A stretch of DNA of 64,000 nucleotides from Clostridium sp. AT4 (GCF_001517625.2 NZ_LN999826.1:62001-126000), one strand, 5' to 3'; shown: positions 17,837-28,588, counted from the stretch's first letter. Notes: a model not told the origin generated them from the letters alone. A program made the numbers and translations.

Positions 17837-19213
17837 ATGAAGCTTTGGGGCGGACGTTTTACCAAGGAGACAGATCAGCTGGTACAGAATTTTAACGAAT
17901 CCCTTTCATTTGACCAGAAATTTTACCGTCAGGATATCAGAGGCAGCATTGCCCATGTAAAGATGCTGGCAAAGCAGGGAATTCTTTCTGAAAAGGACAG
18001 AGATGATATCATCGAAGGGCTGGAGGGCATCCGCAGGGATCTGGATGAGGGAACACTGGCCATTTCTGCGGATTCCGGTTATGAAGACATCCATTCTTTT
18101 GTGGAGGGAACTCTTACGGAGCGCATTGGAGAGGCTGGAAAGCGTCTTCACACAGGCCGTAGCCGCAACGATCAGGTGGCTCTTGATATGAAGCTCTATA
18201 CCAGAGATGAAATTGACGAGATTGACAGCCTGGTAAAGAAGCTGCTGGAGGAGCTTCTTGTGATCATGGAAGCCAATACGGAAACCTTTATGCCGGGTTT
18301 TACCCATCTGCAGAAGGCGCAGCCTATTACGCTGGCCCATCACATGGGAGCCTATTTTGAGATGTTTTCAAGAGACCGTTCACGTCTGGCTGATATTCGG
18401 AAAAGGATGAACTACTGCCCATTAGGCTCCGGCGCACTGGCAGGAACCACCTATCCGTTGGACCGTGCCTATACTGCAGAGCTTCTGGACTTTGCAGGCC
18501 CTACCTTAAACTCCATGGATTCCGTATCAGACAGAGATTATCTCATCGAGCTTTTAAGTGCCCTGTCTGTTATTTCCATGCATTTAAGCCGGTTCTGTGA
18601 GGAGATTATTATCTGGAATACAAATGAGTACCGGTTTGTGGAGATTGACGATTCCTACAGCACCGGAAGCAGCATTATGCCCCAGAAGAAGAACCCGGAT
18701 ATTGCTGAGCTGATCCGCGGAAAGAGCGGCCGTGTCTATGGCGCCCTGATGTCCATGCTGACAACTATGAAGGGAATTCCTCTGGCTTATAATAAAGATA
18801 TGCAGGAGGATAAGGAGCTTACCTTTGATGCTATTGATACGGTAAAAGGCTGTCTTGCCCTGTTTACAGGGATGATCTCCTCTATGACCTTCAGAAAAGA
18901 TGTAATGGAAGCCAGTGCAAAGAGAGGCTTTACCAATGCAACGGATGCGGCTGATTATCTGGTAAATCACGGCGTTCCCTTCCGAGATGCCCATGGTATT
19001 GTAGGACAGCTGGTGCTTTTATGTATTGAAAAAGGCATTGCGCTGGATGATCTTTCCCTGGAGGAATATAAGGAGATCAGTCCCGTATTTAAGGAAGATA
19101 TCTATGAAGCAATCAGCATGAAGGCCTGTGTCGAGAAGCGCATGACCATTGGTGCTCCCGGGCCTGAGGCAATGAAGCAGGTAATTGCTGTTTATAAAAA
19201 GCAGCTGCAGTAA
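17837..19213 (+). CDS. argH: Argininosuccinate lyase
   Basis: A 458-residue fumarase/aspartase-superfamily enzyme that cleaves argininosuccinate to arginine and fumarate, the last step of arginine synthesis. The signature [12 protein letters not shown] lies about residues 277-288. The other substrate loops, [13 protein letters not shown] and TPLQ-like [15 protein letters not shown], are intact. AAAGGAG precedes the ATG. No argG is adjacent; the gene starts 25 bp after yfhO with no terminator between. Confidence 0.97.
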   Translation: MKLWGGRFTKETDQLVQNFNESLSFDQKFYRQDIRGSIAHVKMLAKQGILSEKDRDDIIEGLEGIRRDLDEGTLAISADSGYEDIHSFVEGTLTERIGEAGKRLHTGRSRNDQVALDMKLYTRDEIDEIDSLVKKLLEELLVIMEANTETFMPGFTHLQKAQPITLAHHMGAYFEMFSRDRSRLADIRKRMNYCPLGSGALAGTTYPLDRAYTAELLDFAGPTLNSMDSVSDRDYLIELLSALSVISMHLSRFCEEIIIWNTNEYRFVEIDDSYSTGSSIMPQKKNPDIAELIRGKSGRVYGALMSMLTTMKGIPLAYNKDMQEDKELTFDAIDTVKGCLALFTGMISSMTFRKDVMEASAKRGFTNATDAADYLVNHGVPFRDAHGIVGQLVLLCIEKGIALDDLSLEEYKEISPVFKEDIYEAISMKACVEKRMTIGAPGPEAMKQVIAVYKKQLQ

Positions 19214-19240
19214 CGGCAGGTAATTGATTGCATACAGAGG

Positions 19241-21442
19241 ATGAAATATATGAAAAAAATGGGGGGCGCTTGTAACATGGAAACCACTAGAAAGAGAAGC
19301 CGTATTTTTACCATCTGCGCGGTGCTGGTTGCTATGTTCTGTCTGGCAGTAGGTGCTGGAAATACCGTATCCTTTGAACGGATGATGAACCAGGTGGTAG
19401 AGCGGTATGTGTCAGAAAACAATCAGCAGGTTGCAAGCCAGATTTCATACCGTCTGAAAATGGGAAGAGAGTTTGTATCGGACTTTGCCGATACCCTGAG
19501 CCGAATGCCCCAATTTCTTCTCACAGAGGATTTTATATCCAGAAAGACAGCCGCCGTGGAGCTGGAAGGACTTATGGTTCTTTTTGAAGACGGCAGTGTG
19601 TTTCCCGAATCTGCCTGTCCGGATTATCTGAGCCAGTGGTTTGAGAAAAATCCGGACATATGGGAAAAACAGGTAACCTCCTATGTAGCAGATCAGAATC
19701 TTATCTTTACTGCTCCTGTACATTATGGGGATGGAACAGAAGCGGTTGTAGTAGGACTTCAGAACTACTGGAGCATCAAGGCTCTGGTCTTCCGGGCAGA
19801 TTATCAGGAGCAGGGAGCCAGCTTTCTCATTGACAGAAAAGATGGAGAGATCCTGATCGCAGATGAAAAGTCAGCTTTATCAGTTACAGATCAGCAGCTC
19901 TATGCTCTTCTAGAGACAGGAAGGGAGCTGGAAGGAGACGGGCAGGTCTATGAAGCGGTGATGCCGAACGGACAGGAGGTTTTTGTTTCCCTGTATGAGG
20001 TAAGGGATACGGACTGGGTACAGGCAGCCGTGATCCCGTCCGATTTTCTGATGGCCCAGATCGAACGTCATATGGATGTTTATGCCGCGGTAGTAGTGGC
20101 TGTCATGGTTTTGCTGGGCGTATTGATCGGACATCTGATGAAGGAAAACCAGAGGTGGGAGAGGCTTTCTGTTACAGAGCCTCTTACCGGAGGCTGGAGC
20201 CGCGAAGGCTTTATAAAGCTGGGTACGCAAAATACGGAAGGACACAGGCTTCACGAATGGATCGTTGTGTATCTGAATATTAAAGATTTCCGATATATTA
20301 ACGAAAGCTGGGGCGAAGAAGATGGGAATCTGATGCTTCAGTTTATCTACCGTATGCTTTCCGGACTTATAAATGAAGAGGAACTGGTGAGCAGGAGCAG
20401 CATGGATCATTTCTTCCTGTTATTAAAGGAAGAGGACGATCGGGAGGTCAACCGTCGAATCCTCAAAATGAAAGAAGCAGTAAACGAGCGGATCCGTTGT
20501 AAATTCAGCGAGTACAGCATTGATTTTGCGGTTGGCGCCTGCCGTCTGGATATTGCAGGAGGAGTTCCTACAGCGATGAATAAGGCAATTTATGCCAGCA
20601 AGCTGTCGGATACAGACAATGTATGCAGCTTTTACAATGCAGGTATTGCAAATATGCTTGAAAGGGAGGAGCGGCTGAATACTCTTTTTGAGGATTCTGT
20701 AAAAAACAGGGATTTCAAGGTTTATCTTCAGCCGAAAGTGTCTCCTTCAGAAGCCAGAGCCTGTCAGGCAGAGGCCCTTGTAAGATGGTTTCATCCCCAG
20801 GAAGGGGTGATCTATCCCTCTGAATTTATTCCGATTTTTGAGAAAAACGGGAAAATCTGCTCCCTGGATCTTTATATGTTTGAAGAGGTCTGCCGCCTGA
20901 TCGATCGCTGGATCAAGGAGAAAAAGACACTGGTTTCCATATCGGTCAATGTGTCGCGATTCCACCTAAGAGAGGCTGGCAGCGAGATATGGAAGGAGTA
21001 TAAACGGATCCTTGACCGATATGATATTCCTGAAGGCGTGATAGAAATGGAGCTTACGGAAACCATTCTTTTGGAGGAAAATCAGATTCCTTTTGTAAAA
21101 GCCGTCTTAAACGGTTTCCGGTCCTGCGGACTTCGTGTTGCATTGGATGATTTTGGCTTTGCTTATTCATCCCTTTCCATGTTAAAAGAGTTTGCAGTTG
21201 ATACACTAAAGATGGATCGCAGTTTTTTTGTCAACGAAAATGACAAATCAAGAAAAATTGTAGGAAGCATTATTCAGCTGGCACACAGCCTGGATATGGA
21301 TGTGGTAGCTGAAGGAATTGAAGCAAAGGAACAGGTGGAAATGCTGAGGAAGATGGGCTGCGACCTGATTCAGGGTTATGTCTATTCTAAGCCTCTGCCT
21401 GTTGGGGAATTTGATCAGTGGAGAGAGGAGTATGACAGGTAA
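19241..21442 (+). CDS. Membrane c-di-GMP phosphodiesterase (degenerate GGDEF + EAL)
   Basis: 733 residues from 19241; starts at 19250 and at 19277 (after a G-rich SD-like tract) are equally possible. Two membrane helices (about 25-45 and 279-299) enclose an extracellular sensor region. A GGDEF domain (about 310-460) has lost its motif (SSMDHF in place of GGDEF), so it cannot make c-di-GMP. The C-terminal EAL domain (about 475-730) keeps EALVRW, SVNVSRFHL, ELTET, DDFGFAYSS, KMDRSFF and VAEGIE, that is, the metal and catalytic residues, so hydrolysis of c-di-GMP to pGpG is expected. Its stop overlaps the start of a diguanylate cyclase gene by 11 bp. Confidence 0.88.
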   Translation: MKYMKKMGGACNMETTRKRSRIFTICAVLVAMFCLAVGAGNTVSFERMMNQVVERYVSENNQQVASQISYRLKMGREFVSDFADTLSRMPQFLLTEDFISRKTAAVELEGLMVLFEDGSVFPESACPDYLSQWFEKNPDIWEKQVTSYVADQNLIFTAPVHYGDGTEAVVVGLQNYWSIKALVFRADYQEQGASFLIDRKDGEILIADEKSALSVTDQQLYALLETGRELEGDGQVYEAVMPNGQEVFVSLYEVRDTDWVQAAVIPSDFLMAQIERHMDVYAAVVVAVMVLLGVLIGHLMKENQRWERLSVTEPLTGGWSREGFIKLGTQNTEGHRLHEWIVVYLNIKDFRYINESWGEEDGNLMLQFIYRMLSGLINEEELVSRSSMDHFFLLLKEEDDREVNRRILKMKEAVNERIRCKFSEYSIDFAVGACRLDIAGGVPTAMNKAIYASKLSDTDNVCSFYNAGIANMLEREERLNTLFEDSVKNRDFKVYLQPKVSPSEARACQAEALVRWFHPQEGVIYPSEFIPIFEKNGKICSLDLYMFEEVCRLIDRWIKEKKTLVSISVNVSRFHLREAGSEIWKEYKRILDRYDIPEGVIEMELTETILLEENQIPFVKAVLNGFRSCGLRVALDDFGFAYSSLSMLKEFAVDTLKMDRSFFVNENDKSRKIVGSIIQLAHSLDMDVVAEGIEAKEQVEMLRKMGCDLIQGYVYSKPLPVGEFDQWREEYDR

Positions 21443-23357
21443 CAGTATAAAAAAGACTTTGCCCGGAATGGCAAGGTTTATGATACTGATTTTAATTATT
21501 TTGATCCTTCCGACGAATGTGGCATTACAGTTATATATACAGCATCAGAACCAGAATTCAGAAGAGATATTCTGGCAGCTGGAACAGCTTATACGGAACA
21601 ATATATATGATCTGGAGCGGGAGAAAAGGGACTTTTCTCAAAAATGTATTCAGTCAGCTAAAATGGCTGCCTATTTTGTGGAACATAATCCGGGGTATAT
21701 TACAGATCTGGAGCATACGAAGGAGCTGGCTGAAAAGCTGGATGTAGATGAGATCCATTTTATTGATCCTCAGGGGGAGATTTATGCGGGTACCCATCCC
21801 AGGTATTATGGTTTTACATTCCGGGATGGAGAACAGATGCAGTTTTTTCTTTCCATGCTGGAAGATACTTCTCTGGAGTTGTGTCAGGAGATCACTCCCA
21901 ATACTGCAGAAGGAAAGATGATGGAGTATGCGGCAGTATGGATGGAAGATAAAAGCGGAATTGTCCAGATTGGGATGGAACCCAAACGCCTTTTAAAGCA
22001 GATGGAGGAAAAAAGCCTGAAAAAGGTGGTTTCTGAGATACCTTCCGGTCTTATGGGATATCTGCATATAATCAATACAAACACAGGAAAGATCGAAGCT
22101 TCGACTGTCCCTGGAATGAACGGGCTGGATATTCATGAAGAACTTAAAACGGAAGATAAAATAAAAGCTCCTGCTTCCGGCCACTATCGGTATAACGGCC
22201 GGAAATTCTGTGTTTATACAAAATATTACGGTCAATATCTCCTGGTGCGTTCTTTTGTGTCAGCTTATCCGCTGCGCAGCGCGGTGCAGTCTACTTTGCT
22301 TGTATTTCTCTATATACTGGGGGCGTCTGTGGCCGTTCTGTGGATTATCATGTGGTACATGAAAGTAAAACTTGCAGGGAATCTGACTGCGATTGTAGGT
22401 GAATTGAAAAAAATAGAAGGGGGAGATCTGACCAATCTTACCATCCACACGGGAATTTTAGAATTTGACGAGCTGGTTCAGTATATCAATGCTCTTTTAA
22501 AGAGTATCCGTTTAAACTGGGATAAGATGGATCATGTGATTGAAAACAGCCGTGTTCCGGTGGGAGTATTTGAATATAACCATTTTTATAAAAAAACCTT
22601 TATGAACAACCGTATTCTGAAAATTCTTGGGATTTCTGATGCAGATGAAAATAATGATGCTTTGAGCAGCAGGATAAGGAAAAAGCTGGAAGAAGCGGAG
22701 AACCATCCTGTGGATGCAGGAAAATCTCTTTATGAATATGACAGAAACGGGGAAACGGTTTTTGCCAGAATTGAAAAATTTACAGATGAACAGAGTACGA
22801 CCTGGTGCGTTACGGACGTTTCCCAGTGGTGGAATGAGATCAATCGCTTAAGAGAACAGAGCAGCAGAGACAGCCTGACGCTGCTTTATAACCGCCGGGG
22901 CTTTACGGAACGGCTGGAGGCTCTGTTTGCCGATCCCGGAGCTATTGGAAGCGGAGTGATGATCATGCTGGATGCAGATGGACTAAAGGGGATCAATGAC
23001 ATGTACGGACATCACATGGGAGATGTTTATTTACGTCAAATTGGCCGTCAGATTGAATTTTCGGGAGAGAAACGTTTTATCAGCGCCAGAATGGGAGGCG
23101 ATGAATTTTCGGCATTTCTTTATGGTTACGCTTCAAAGGAGGAGGCAGAGAAGGTTCTCCGGGACTTTGAGGCTCATCGCGGCGAGGTTTTTATGGATCC
23201 TGAGATGAAACATATTTTGGGAACTGTGGAATTTTCCGTTGGATATGCGTTTTATCCGGAGGACGGAACGGATTACCATGTGCTGATGCATATTTCGGAT
23301 GAACGGATGTATGAAGAGAAAAAGAAACGTAAAGGCAGAAGGAGCAGAGAAGAATGA
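21432..23357 (+). CDS. Membrane diguanylate cyclase (GGDEF)
   Basis: 641 residues from 21432, where GAGAGGAG precedes the ATG; an ATG at 21378 is rejected. Helix 1 (about 12-33), an extracellular sensor (about 34-280), helix 2 (about 287-310), a HAMP-like linker (KKIEGGDLTNL), a PAS-like region (about 365-460) and a C-terminal GGDEF domain follow. The motif MGGDEF (about 554-559) and the metal site in MLDADGLKGINDMYGHHMGD are intact, so it should convert two GTP into c-di-GMP. The RxxD inhibitory site expected upstream of GGDEF is not seen. It is translationally coupled to the preceding phosphodiesterase gene. Confidence 0.9.
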   Translation: MTGNSIKKTLPGMARFMILILIILILPTNVALQLYIQHQNQNSEEIFWQLEQLIRNNIYDLEREKRDFSQKCIQSAKMAAYFVEHNPGYITDLEHTKELAEKLDVDEIHFIDPQGEIYAGTHPRYYGFTFRDGEQMQFFLSMLEDTSLELCQEITPNTAEGKMMEYAAVWMEDKSGIVQIGMEPKRLLKQMEEKSLKKVVSEIPSGLMGYLHIINTNTGKIEASTVPGMNGLDIHEELKTEDKIKAPASGHYRYNGRKFCVYTKYYGQYLLVRSFVSAYPLRSAVQSTLLVFLYILGASVAVLWIIMWYMKVKLAGNLTAIVGELKKIEGGDLTNLTIHTGILEFDELVQYINALLKSIRLNWDKMDHVIENSRVPVGVFEYNHFYKKTFMNNRILKILGISDADENNDALSSRIRKKLEEAENHPVDAGKSLYEYDRNGETVFARIEKFTDEQSTTWCVTDVSQWWNEINRLREQSSRDSLTLLYNRRGFTERLEALFADPGAIGSGVMIMLDADGLKGINDMYGHHMGDVYLRQIGRQIEFSGEKRFISARMGGDEFSAFLYGYASKEEAEKVLRDFEAHRGEVFMDPEMKHILGTVEFSVGYAFYPEDGTDYHVLMHISDERMYEEKKKRKGRRSREE

Positions 23358-24487
23358 AACTGTTTCATCTTTCGGATCTTCATCTTGGAAAACGGGTAAA
23401 TGAGTTTTCCATGCTGGAGGATCAGCAGTATATTTTGAGCCGTATTCTGGAATGGGTTCATAAGGAGAAGCCGGATGTACTGATCCTGGCGGGTGATATC
23501 TACGACAAAGCAGTACCGTCTGCAGAGGCGGTCAGCCTGTTTGACTGGTTTCTTACAGAGCTTGCAGACAGAGCGTGTCCGGTGTGTATTGTAAGCGGAA
23601 ACCACGATTCGGCAGAGCGGCTGGCATTCGGCGCCAGGCTTATGAATGCCAGAAATATTTTTCTGTCCCCGGTTTATGAGGGGAAGGTGGAGACGGTTGA
23701 CTTTAAGGATTCCTTTGGAAGGATCCGGATCCACCTTATGCCTTTTGTGCGTCCTTTATCGGTACGCCATGCATTTCCCAAGGAGGCGGAAGGGATCGTT
23801 GATTATCAGACAGCTTTAAGGACTGCAGTGGAGCATATGGAGCTGCTAGAAGGAGAACGGAATGTGCTTGCAGCTCATCAGTTTATCACAGGGGCTATGA
23901 GCTGTGAATCAGAAGAAGTGACTGTAGGGGGGCTGGACAATGGGGACGCCTCCCTCTTTGATGCGTTTGACTATGTGGCCTTAGGCCATATCCACAGCCC
24001 TCAGAGTGTGGGGCGCAAAGAGGTGCGCTACTGCGGTACGCCTCTTAAGTATTCCTTTTCTGAAGTATCCCAGGAGAAATCCATTACCGTGGTTGAATTG
24101 GAAGAAAAAGGAAATGTGCAGATAAAAACTCTTCCTCTCATACCGCTGCGTGATATGAGAAAGATACGCGGTACGTATATGGAGGTAACGGATCGGGCTT
24201 TTTATGAGGGAACCGATCAGCAGGATTATATCCAGGTGACTCTTACAGATGAGGAGGATATACCGGATGGTCTCCAGAAGCTGCGTACCATTTACCCTAA
24301 TATTATGCGCCTGGAATACGATAACCGCCGTACCAGAAAAGACGCAGAGATAAGAGAATGGGAAAAGCAGGAAGAGCTTTCGGAGCTGGAGTTGTTTTCG
24401 CGGTTTTATGAGCAGCAGAACAATCAGCCCATGAGCCCAGAGCAGGAAGCGTTTGTCAAACATATTATGGAAGAGATAAAGGAATAG
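23354..24487 (+). CDS. sbcD: Exonuclease SbcCD, nuclease subunit D
   Basis: A 377-residue Mre11-like metallophosphoesterase. The phosphoesterase motifs are LSDLHLGKR, LAGDIYDKA, VSGNHDSAERL, and ALGHIHSPQ with CGTPLKYSFSE. With SbcC it forms the DNA-end-processing complex that opens hairpins and cuts at protein-blocked ends. The ATG overlaps the stop of the cyclase gene (ATGA), and sbcC begins 3 bp after its own stop, so all three are co-translated. Confidence 0.95.
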   Translation: MKLFHLSDLHLGKRVNEFSMLEDQQYILSRILEWVHKEKPDVLILAGDIYDKAVPSAEAVSLFDWFLTELADRACPVCIVSGNHDSAERLAFGARLMNARNIFLSPVYEGKVETVDFKDSFGRIRIHLMPFVRPLSVRHAFPKEAEGIVDYQTALRTAVEHMELLEGERNVLAAHQFITGAMSCESEEVTVGGLDNGDASLFDAFDYVALGHIHSPQSVGRKEVRYCGTPLKYSFSEVSQEKSITVVELEEKGNVQIKTLPLIPLRDMRKIRGTYMEVTDRAFYEGTDQQDYIQVTLTDEEDIPDGLQKLRTIYPNIMRLEYDNRRTRKDAEIREWEKQEELSELELFSRFYEQQNNQPMSPEQEAFVKHIMEEIKE

Positions 24488-24490
24488 AGG

Positions 24491-27400
24491 ATGAAACCGG
24501 AAAAGCTGATCATAAGCGCCTTTGGGCCTTATGCGGAGGAAATTGAAATTGATTTTGAAAAGCTGGGAGACAGGGGCCTGTTTTTGATCACAGGAGATAC
24601 GGGGGCCGGGAAAACGACGATTTTCGATGCCATTTCCTTTGCCTTGTACGGAGAAGCCAGCGGAGAGATCAGAGAAGCGGGAATGTTTCGAAGCAAATAT
24701 GCATCAGAGCAGACGCCCACATTTGCAGAGCTGACTTTTTCTATTCAGGAAAAGAGATACCGTGTCCGACGTAATCCGGAGTATCTGCGTCCAAAAGGGA
24801 GAGGAACCGGCTTTACTGTTCAGAAAAGTGATGCGGAACTGATCTTTTTTGACGGCCGTCCGCCAATCGTAAAGAATAAGGAGGTCACAAAGGCTGTTAC
24901 AGAACTTTTGGGGCTGGACTACCGCCAGTTCACTCAGATTGCTATGATCGCCCAGGGAGATTTTCAAAAGCTTCTCTTAGCCGGAACCGCAGAGCGGTCA
25001 GAGATTTTCAGGCGTATTTTTCATACAGAGCCTTGTCAGGAACTTCAAAATCGTTTGAAATATGCAGTAAAAGAACGCTGGAAGGACTATGATGAGATGC
25101 GGCGCAGTATCAGTCAGTATCTGGACGGAGTACAGTGCGGATGTGCGCCGGAAATTGACGCAGAATTTAAGACTCTGAAAAAAGAACATTTTGACGGAAA
25201 AGCCGTCCGCGGCATGGAACTTTTGAGCCGGCTTCTGGAGATGGATAAGAACAGCCTGTTTCAGCTGGATAAGGAGATCAGAGGACTGGAGGAAGAAATC
25301 CAGGAACAGGATCAACTTCTGGGAAAAGCAGAACAGAGGCGCAGGCTGGTACAGGAGTTAAAGCTTAGGGAAACAGAAGAAAGGGAACTGGCTCCGGTTC
25401 TGGAGGAACGTGCCGTGCAGCTTAAGGAAGCAGAAGAAAGGACAGTTTACTGCAAAGCGCTTGATGAAAAGATACGGAAGGGAATGGGGCAGTTAGAGCA
25501 GTTTACGGCGCTTTCTGGTCTGAAGAAGGAACTTAAGGATAAGGAAAGCAGTCTGCAAAAGATCCAGGAAGAGTATGGGCTTTGCAGGAAGCAGGAAGAG
25601 CTTTTGGAAGAAGAAATCCAAAAAGGGAAAAACAGGCAGGAAGCGCTTGCAGGAGCAGAAGCAAGGCGGGAGCAGTTAGCCTACGAAACAGAGCGAACGA
25701 CGGCCAGAAAAACAGAACTGGTAAGCTGCGGGAAGCGGTATTTCCAGCTGTTGGAGGCCGGGAAGCAGGAGCGGGAGGCAATCCGTCTGGATGAGGAGGC
25801 ATTAAAGGAACAGGAAGCAGCTCTTGCAAAGGGACAGGAAAAAATCGACAGCCTGATGGACCGGGATGTGCTTTTAGTGAAAAAAACAGAGGAAGCAAGA
25901 GGATTAAAGCAGTTAGATCAGGTCTGTGGCCGCTGGAAGGAAAAAGAGGAAACGCTTTTAAAGATTCAGGAGCAGTACCGTCTGGCAAGTGTGGAAAAAT
26001 CCCGTCTCAGACAGGAGTATGACCAGTTTGAGCAGCTCTTTTTGGATGCACAGGCGGGGATTTTGGCAGATCATTTAAAAGAAGGGGAAAGATGTCCGGT
26101 CTGCGGCTCTCTTCATCATCCGGCGCCTGCCATAAGGCCTGAACGGGTTCCGGAAAAGACAGAATTGGAGCAGAAAAAAGCCAGGCTGAGCCAGGCTGAG
26201 GATCGGGTTCGGGCGCTTTGCGCAGAGGCAGAGCATGGGAACCGGGAATGTGCAGAGCTTGGCAAGAGCATCCGGTCTGGTCTGGGAACGGAGGAGACGG
26301 ATATAAGACCGGAGCAGGCGGGGCAGATCTTGAAACTTCGTATCGCAGCGCTTTCCGGACAGATCGCTCAGATTTCAGAGGAAATTGTCCTGCGAAAAAA
26401 ACTTGGGAGGCTGCAGGAACAGGAACAAAGAAGGTGGAAGGAAAGCCAGGAACAGTATCAGAACCGTCTGCGCCGAATGGAGGTAATACGGACGCAGAAG
26501 GAACAGGCCTTACAGGATATCCAAACAGCTCTGGGACGGGAAGAAGAGGAGGCTTATATTCTTACGGCTTTGAAACAGGCTGTCCAGAGCCTGGAAGCAG
26601 AACTCAAAGGACTGAAAGAGAAAACAGCCTCCAATCAGGCGCTTGTTCAGGAATTTATTTCTCTCAGGCAGATCCTTTTGCAGAAGGAACAGGCGCTTTC
26701 AGCCTGCAGGGAAAGGATCAGCCGGCTGAGAGCGGAAGAAGCCTCCCTGAAAGCCAAAATGGATTCTCTGAGGGAGCAGGAAAAAGAGAAGAACGAGCAT
26801 CTGGAAGACTGGAAAGAAGAGACGCTCTCTGTACAGATTGAAAGCTGGCGCAGGGAAAAGTCCGGACTGGAAAAGTCCTATGAGCAGGCAGCCGAAGCAT
26901 TTCGGAAATGTAATACCAGGTTTACAGCCTTACAGTCTGCCGTTTCCACGCTGAGAGAGCAAAATAAGGAAGCAGAGCTGCTTTCTGAGCCGGAAATTCT
27001 GGCCTGTAAAGCCATACTTTCTGAAAAAAAAGAGAAAAAAGCCGCACAGCGAAGCCAGCTGTATGCGGAAATGGAGAATAACCGCCGTATTTTTAATGCA
27101 GTTCAGGGGAAGGAAGCGAAGATGGCAGCTGCGGAACAGGAGTATGTGTGGATGAAGGCTCTGGCCGATACAGCGGGAGGAACATTAAGCGGAAAGCCGA
27201 AAATCGAATTTGAAACCTATGTCCAGACCGCGTTTTTTGACCGTATCCTGCGAAGGGCGAATCTCCGCCTGATGACTATGAGCAGCGGTCAGTATGAATT
27301 AAAGCGTCAGGCGGCAGGAGAAAATAAAAAAGAGAAGGCAGGACTGGAATTAAATGTCATTGACCATTATAATGGAAGTGAACGCAGTGTGAAAACACTC

Positions 27401-27706
27401 TCCGGCGGAGAAACTTTCCAGGCATCTTTGTCCCTGGCTTTGGGGCTGGCAGATGAGATACAGTCAAATGCCGGAGGAATCCGCCTGGACGCTATGTTCG
27501 TGGATGAGGGCTTTGGCTCTCTGGATGAGGAAGCTCTAAACCAGGCTATGAAGGCTCTCTACAGTCTGGCAGAAGGGCAGCGGATGGTGGGGATTATTTC
27601 CCATGTATCTGAATTAAAAGAGAGGATCAGCCGAAGGATTACTGTAACTAAAAACCGCAAAACAGGCGGTGTGGGAAGCACAGTCCAGGTGAGCGGAGAA
27701 TCATAA
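24491..27706 (+). CDS. sbcC: Exonuclease SbcCD, ATPase subunit C
   Basis: A 1071-residue SMC/Rad50-type ATPase. Walker A is GDTGAGKTTIFD (about residue 34), two long coiled coils flank the zinc hook CPVCGS (Cys about residues 535 and 538), and the C-terminal half holds the ABC signature LSGGETFQASLSLALGLAD and Walker B MFVDEGFGSLDEEAL. The hook dimerises through Zn2+. It partners with SbcD, encoded immediately upstream. Confidence 0.95.
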   Translation: MKPEKLIISAFGPYAEEIEIDFEKLGDRGLFLITGDTGAGKTTIFDAISFALYGEASGEIREAGMFRSKYASEQTPTFAELTFSIQEKRYRVRRNPEYLRPKGRGTGFTVQKSDAELIFFDGRPPIVKNKEVTKAVTELLGLDYRQFTQIAMIAQGDFQKLLLAGTAERSEIFRRIFHTEPCQELQNRLKYAVKERWKDYDEMRRSISQYLDGVQCGCAPEIDAEFKTLKKEHFDGKAVRGMELLSRLLEMDKNSLFQLDKEIRGLEEEIQEQDQLLGKAEQRRRLVQELKLRETEERELAPVLEERAVQLKEAEERTVYCKALDEKIRKGMGQLEQFTALSGLKKELKDKESSLQKIQEEYGLCRKQEELLEEEIQKGKNRQEALAGAEARREQLAYETERTTARKTELVSCGKRYFQLLEAGKQEREAIRLDEEALKEQEAALAKGQEKIDSLMDRDVLLVKKTEEARGLKQLDQVCGRWKEKEETLLKIQEQYRLASVEKSRLRQEYDQFEQLFLDAQAGILADHLKEGERCPVCGSLHHPAPAIRPERVPEKTELEQKKARLSQAEDRVRALCAEAEHGNRECAELGKSIRSGLGTEETDIRPEQAGQILKLRIAALSGQIAQISEEIVLRKKLGRLQEQEQRRWKESQEQYQNRLRRMEVIRTQKEQALQDIQTALGREEEEAYILTALKQAVQSLEAELKGLKEKTASNQALVQEFISLRQILLQKEQALSACRERISRLRAEEASLKAKMDSLREQEKEKNEHLEDWKEETLSVQIESWRREKSGLEKSYEQAAEAFRKCNTRFTALQSAVSTLREQNKEAELLSEPEILACKAILSEKKEKKAAQRSQLYAEMENNRRIFNAVQGKEAKMAAAEQEYVWMKALADTAGGTLSGKPKIEFETYVQTAFFDRILRRANLRLMTMSSGQYELKRQAAGENKKEKAGLELNVIDHYNGSERSVKTLSGGETFQASLSLALGLADEIQSNAGGIRLDAMFVDEGFGSLDEEALNQAMKALYSLAEGQRMVGIISHVSELKERISRRITVTKNRKTGGVGSTVQVSGES

Positions 27707-27727
27707 AAGAAAAAGGGGTAATTTAAG

Positions 27728-28588
27728 ATGGATCAAACAAAGAAGAAACTGGCGTTACTGGGAAATGGATATCTGTCCGGGATTGTAGTCGAGGCGTATA
27801 ATATGGGACTGCTTGAGGACTATAAACTTACCGGCATCCTGGGACGGACAAAGGAGAAAACAGAGGCGCTGGCTGCAAAGGCAGGCTGCAGAGCCTGCAG
27901 CACCATTGAAGAGCTGATGGAGGACAAGCCGGATTATGTGGCAGAAGCTGCGTCTGTAAAATCCATTAAAGACTATGCCAAAACCATTCTCTGTCAGGGA
28001 GCCAGCCTGGTCGTTCTTTCCATCGGAGCATTTGCAGACCAGGAATTTTATGAGCAGGCAAAAAACTGTGCTATGGAGCACGGCACCAGGATTTATCTGG
28101 CATCCGGAGCGGTAGGCGGCTTTGATGTGCTTCGCACCACATCTTTGATGGCCCTGGCACAGAAGATGAAGGCAGAGGGGCTGTCTGCTTCTGAGGCCGG
28201 AAGTCTGGACGGTTATCTTACAGCCGGAATTTCTACCAGAAAAGGGCCGGCATCCCTGATGGGAACACCGGTCTTTAAAGATTATTTCATGACAGATCCA
28301 GAAGAAGCGGCTGCTTTTTCCGGCAGCGCGAAGGAGGCTATCGGTCTTCTGCCGACCAAGGTAAATGTGGCGGTCGCTTCCTCTCTTGCTACAGCAGGCC
28401 CGGATGAAACTACAGTGGATATCACCAGTGTTCCCGGTATGGCAGGAGACGACCACAAAATTACGGCAAAGATCGGCGGTCCGGATGAGGTAGAGGCAGT
28501 AGTAGATATCTATTCCCGTACCAGCGCCATTGCAGGATGGAGCACCGTAGCCGTGCTGAGAAATATCCTGTCACCTGTTGTATTTTAA
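27728..28588 (+). CDS. Aspartate dehydrogenase-like protein (NadX/DUF108 family)
   Basis: 286 residues. The N-terminus is a Rossmann fold (LALLGNGYLSGIVVEAY, then LTGILGRTKEKTE) and the C-terminal half resembles DUF108 / aspartate dehydrogenase, with ASGAVGGFDVLRTTSLMA as the family's conserved PSGAIGG-type motif. Members oxidise L-aspartate to iminoaspartate for NAD synthesis or act on related amino acids. No nadA or nadC is nearby, and the next gene is an atypical 2-hydroxyacid dehydrogenase-like protein, so a different substrate is likely. The gene starts 21 bp after sbcC. Confidence 0.7.
   Translation: MDQTKKKLALLGNGYLSGIVVEAYNMGLLEDYKLTGILGRTKEKTEALAAKAGCRACSTIEELMEDKPDYVAEAASVKSIKDYAKTILCQGASLVVLSIGAFADQEFYEQAKNCAMEHGTRIYLASGAVGGFDVLRTTSLMALAQKMKAEGLSASEAGSLDGYLTAGISTRKGPASLMGTPVFKDYFMTDPEEAAAFSGSAKEAIGLLPTKVNVAVASSLATAGPDETTVDITSVPGMAGDDHKITAKIGGPDEVEAVVDIYSRTSAIAGWSTVAVLRNILSPVVF

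Noticed and set aside
27755-28456. 233-residue minus-strand ORF
   Set aside because: Antisense to the aspartate dehydrogenase-like gene; Cys/His-rich nonsense composition and no RBS.
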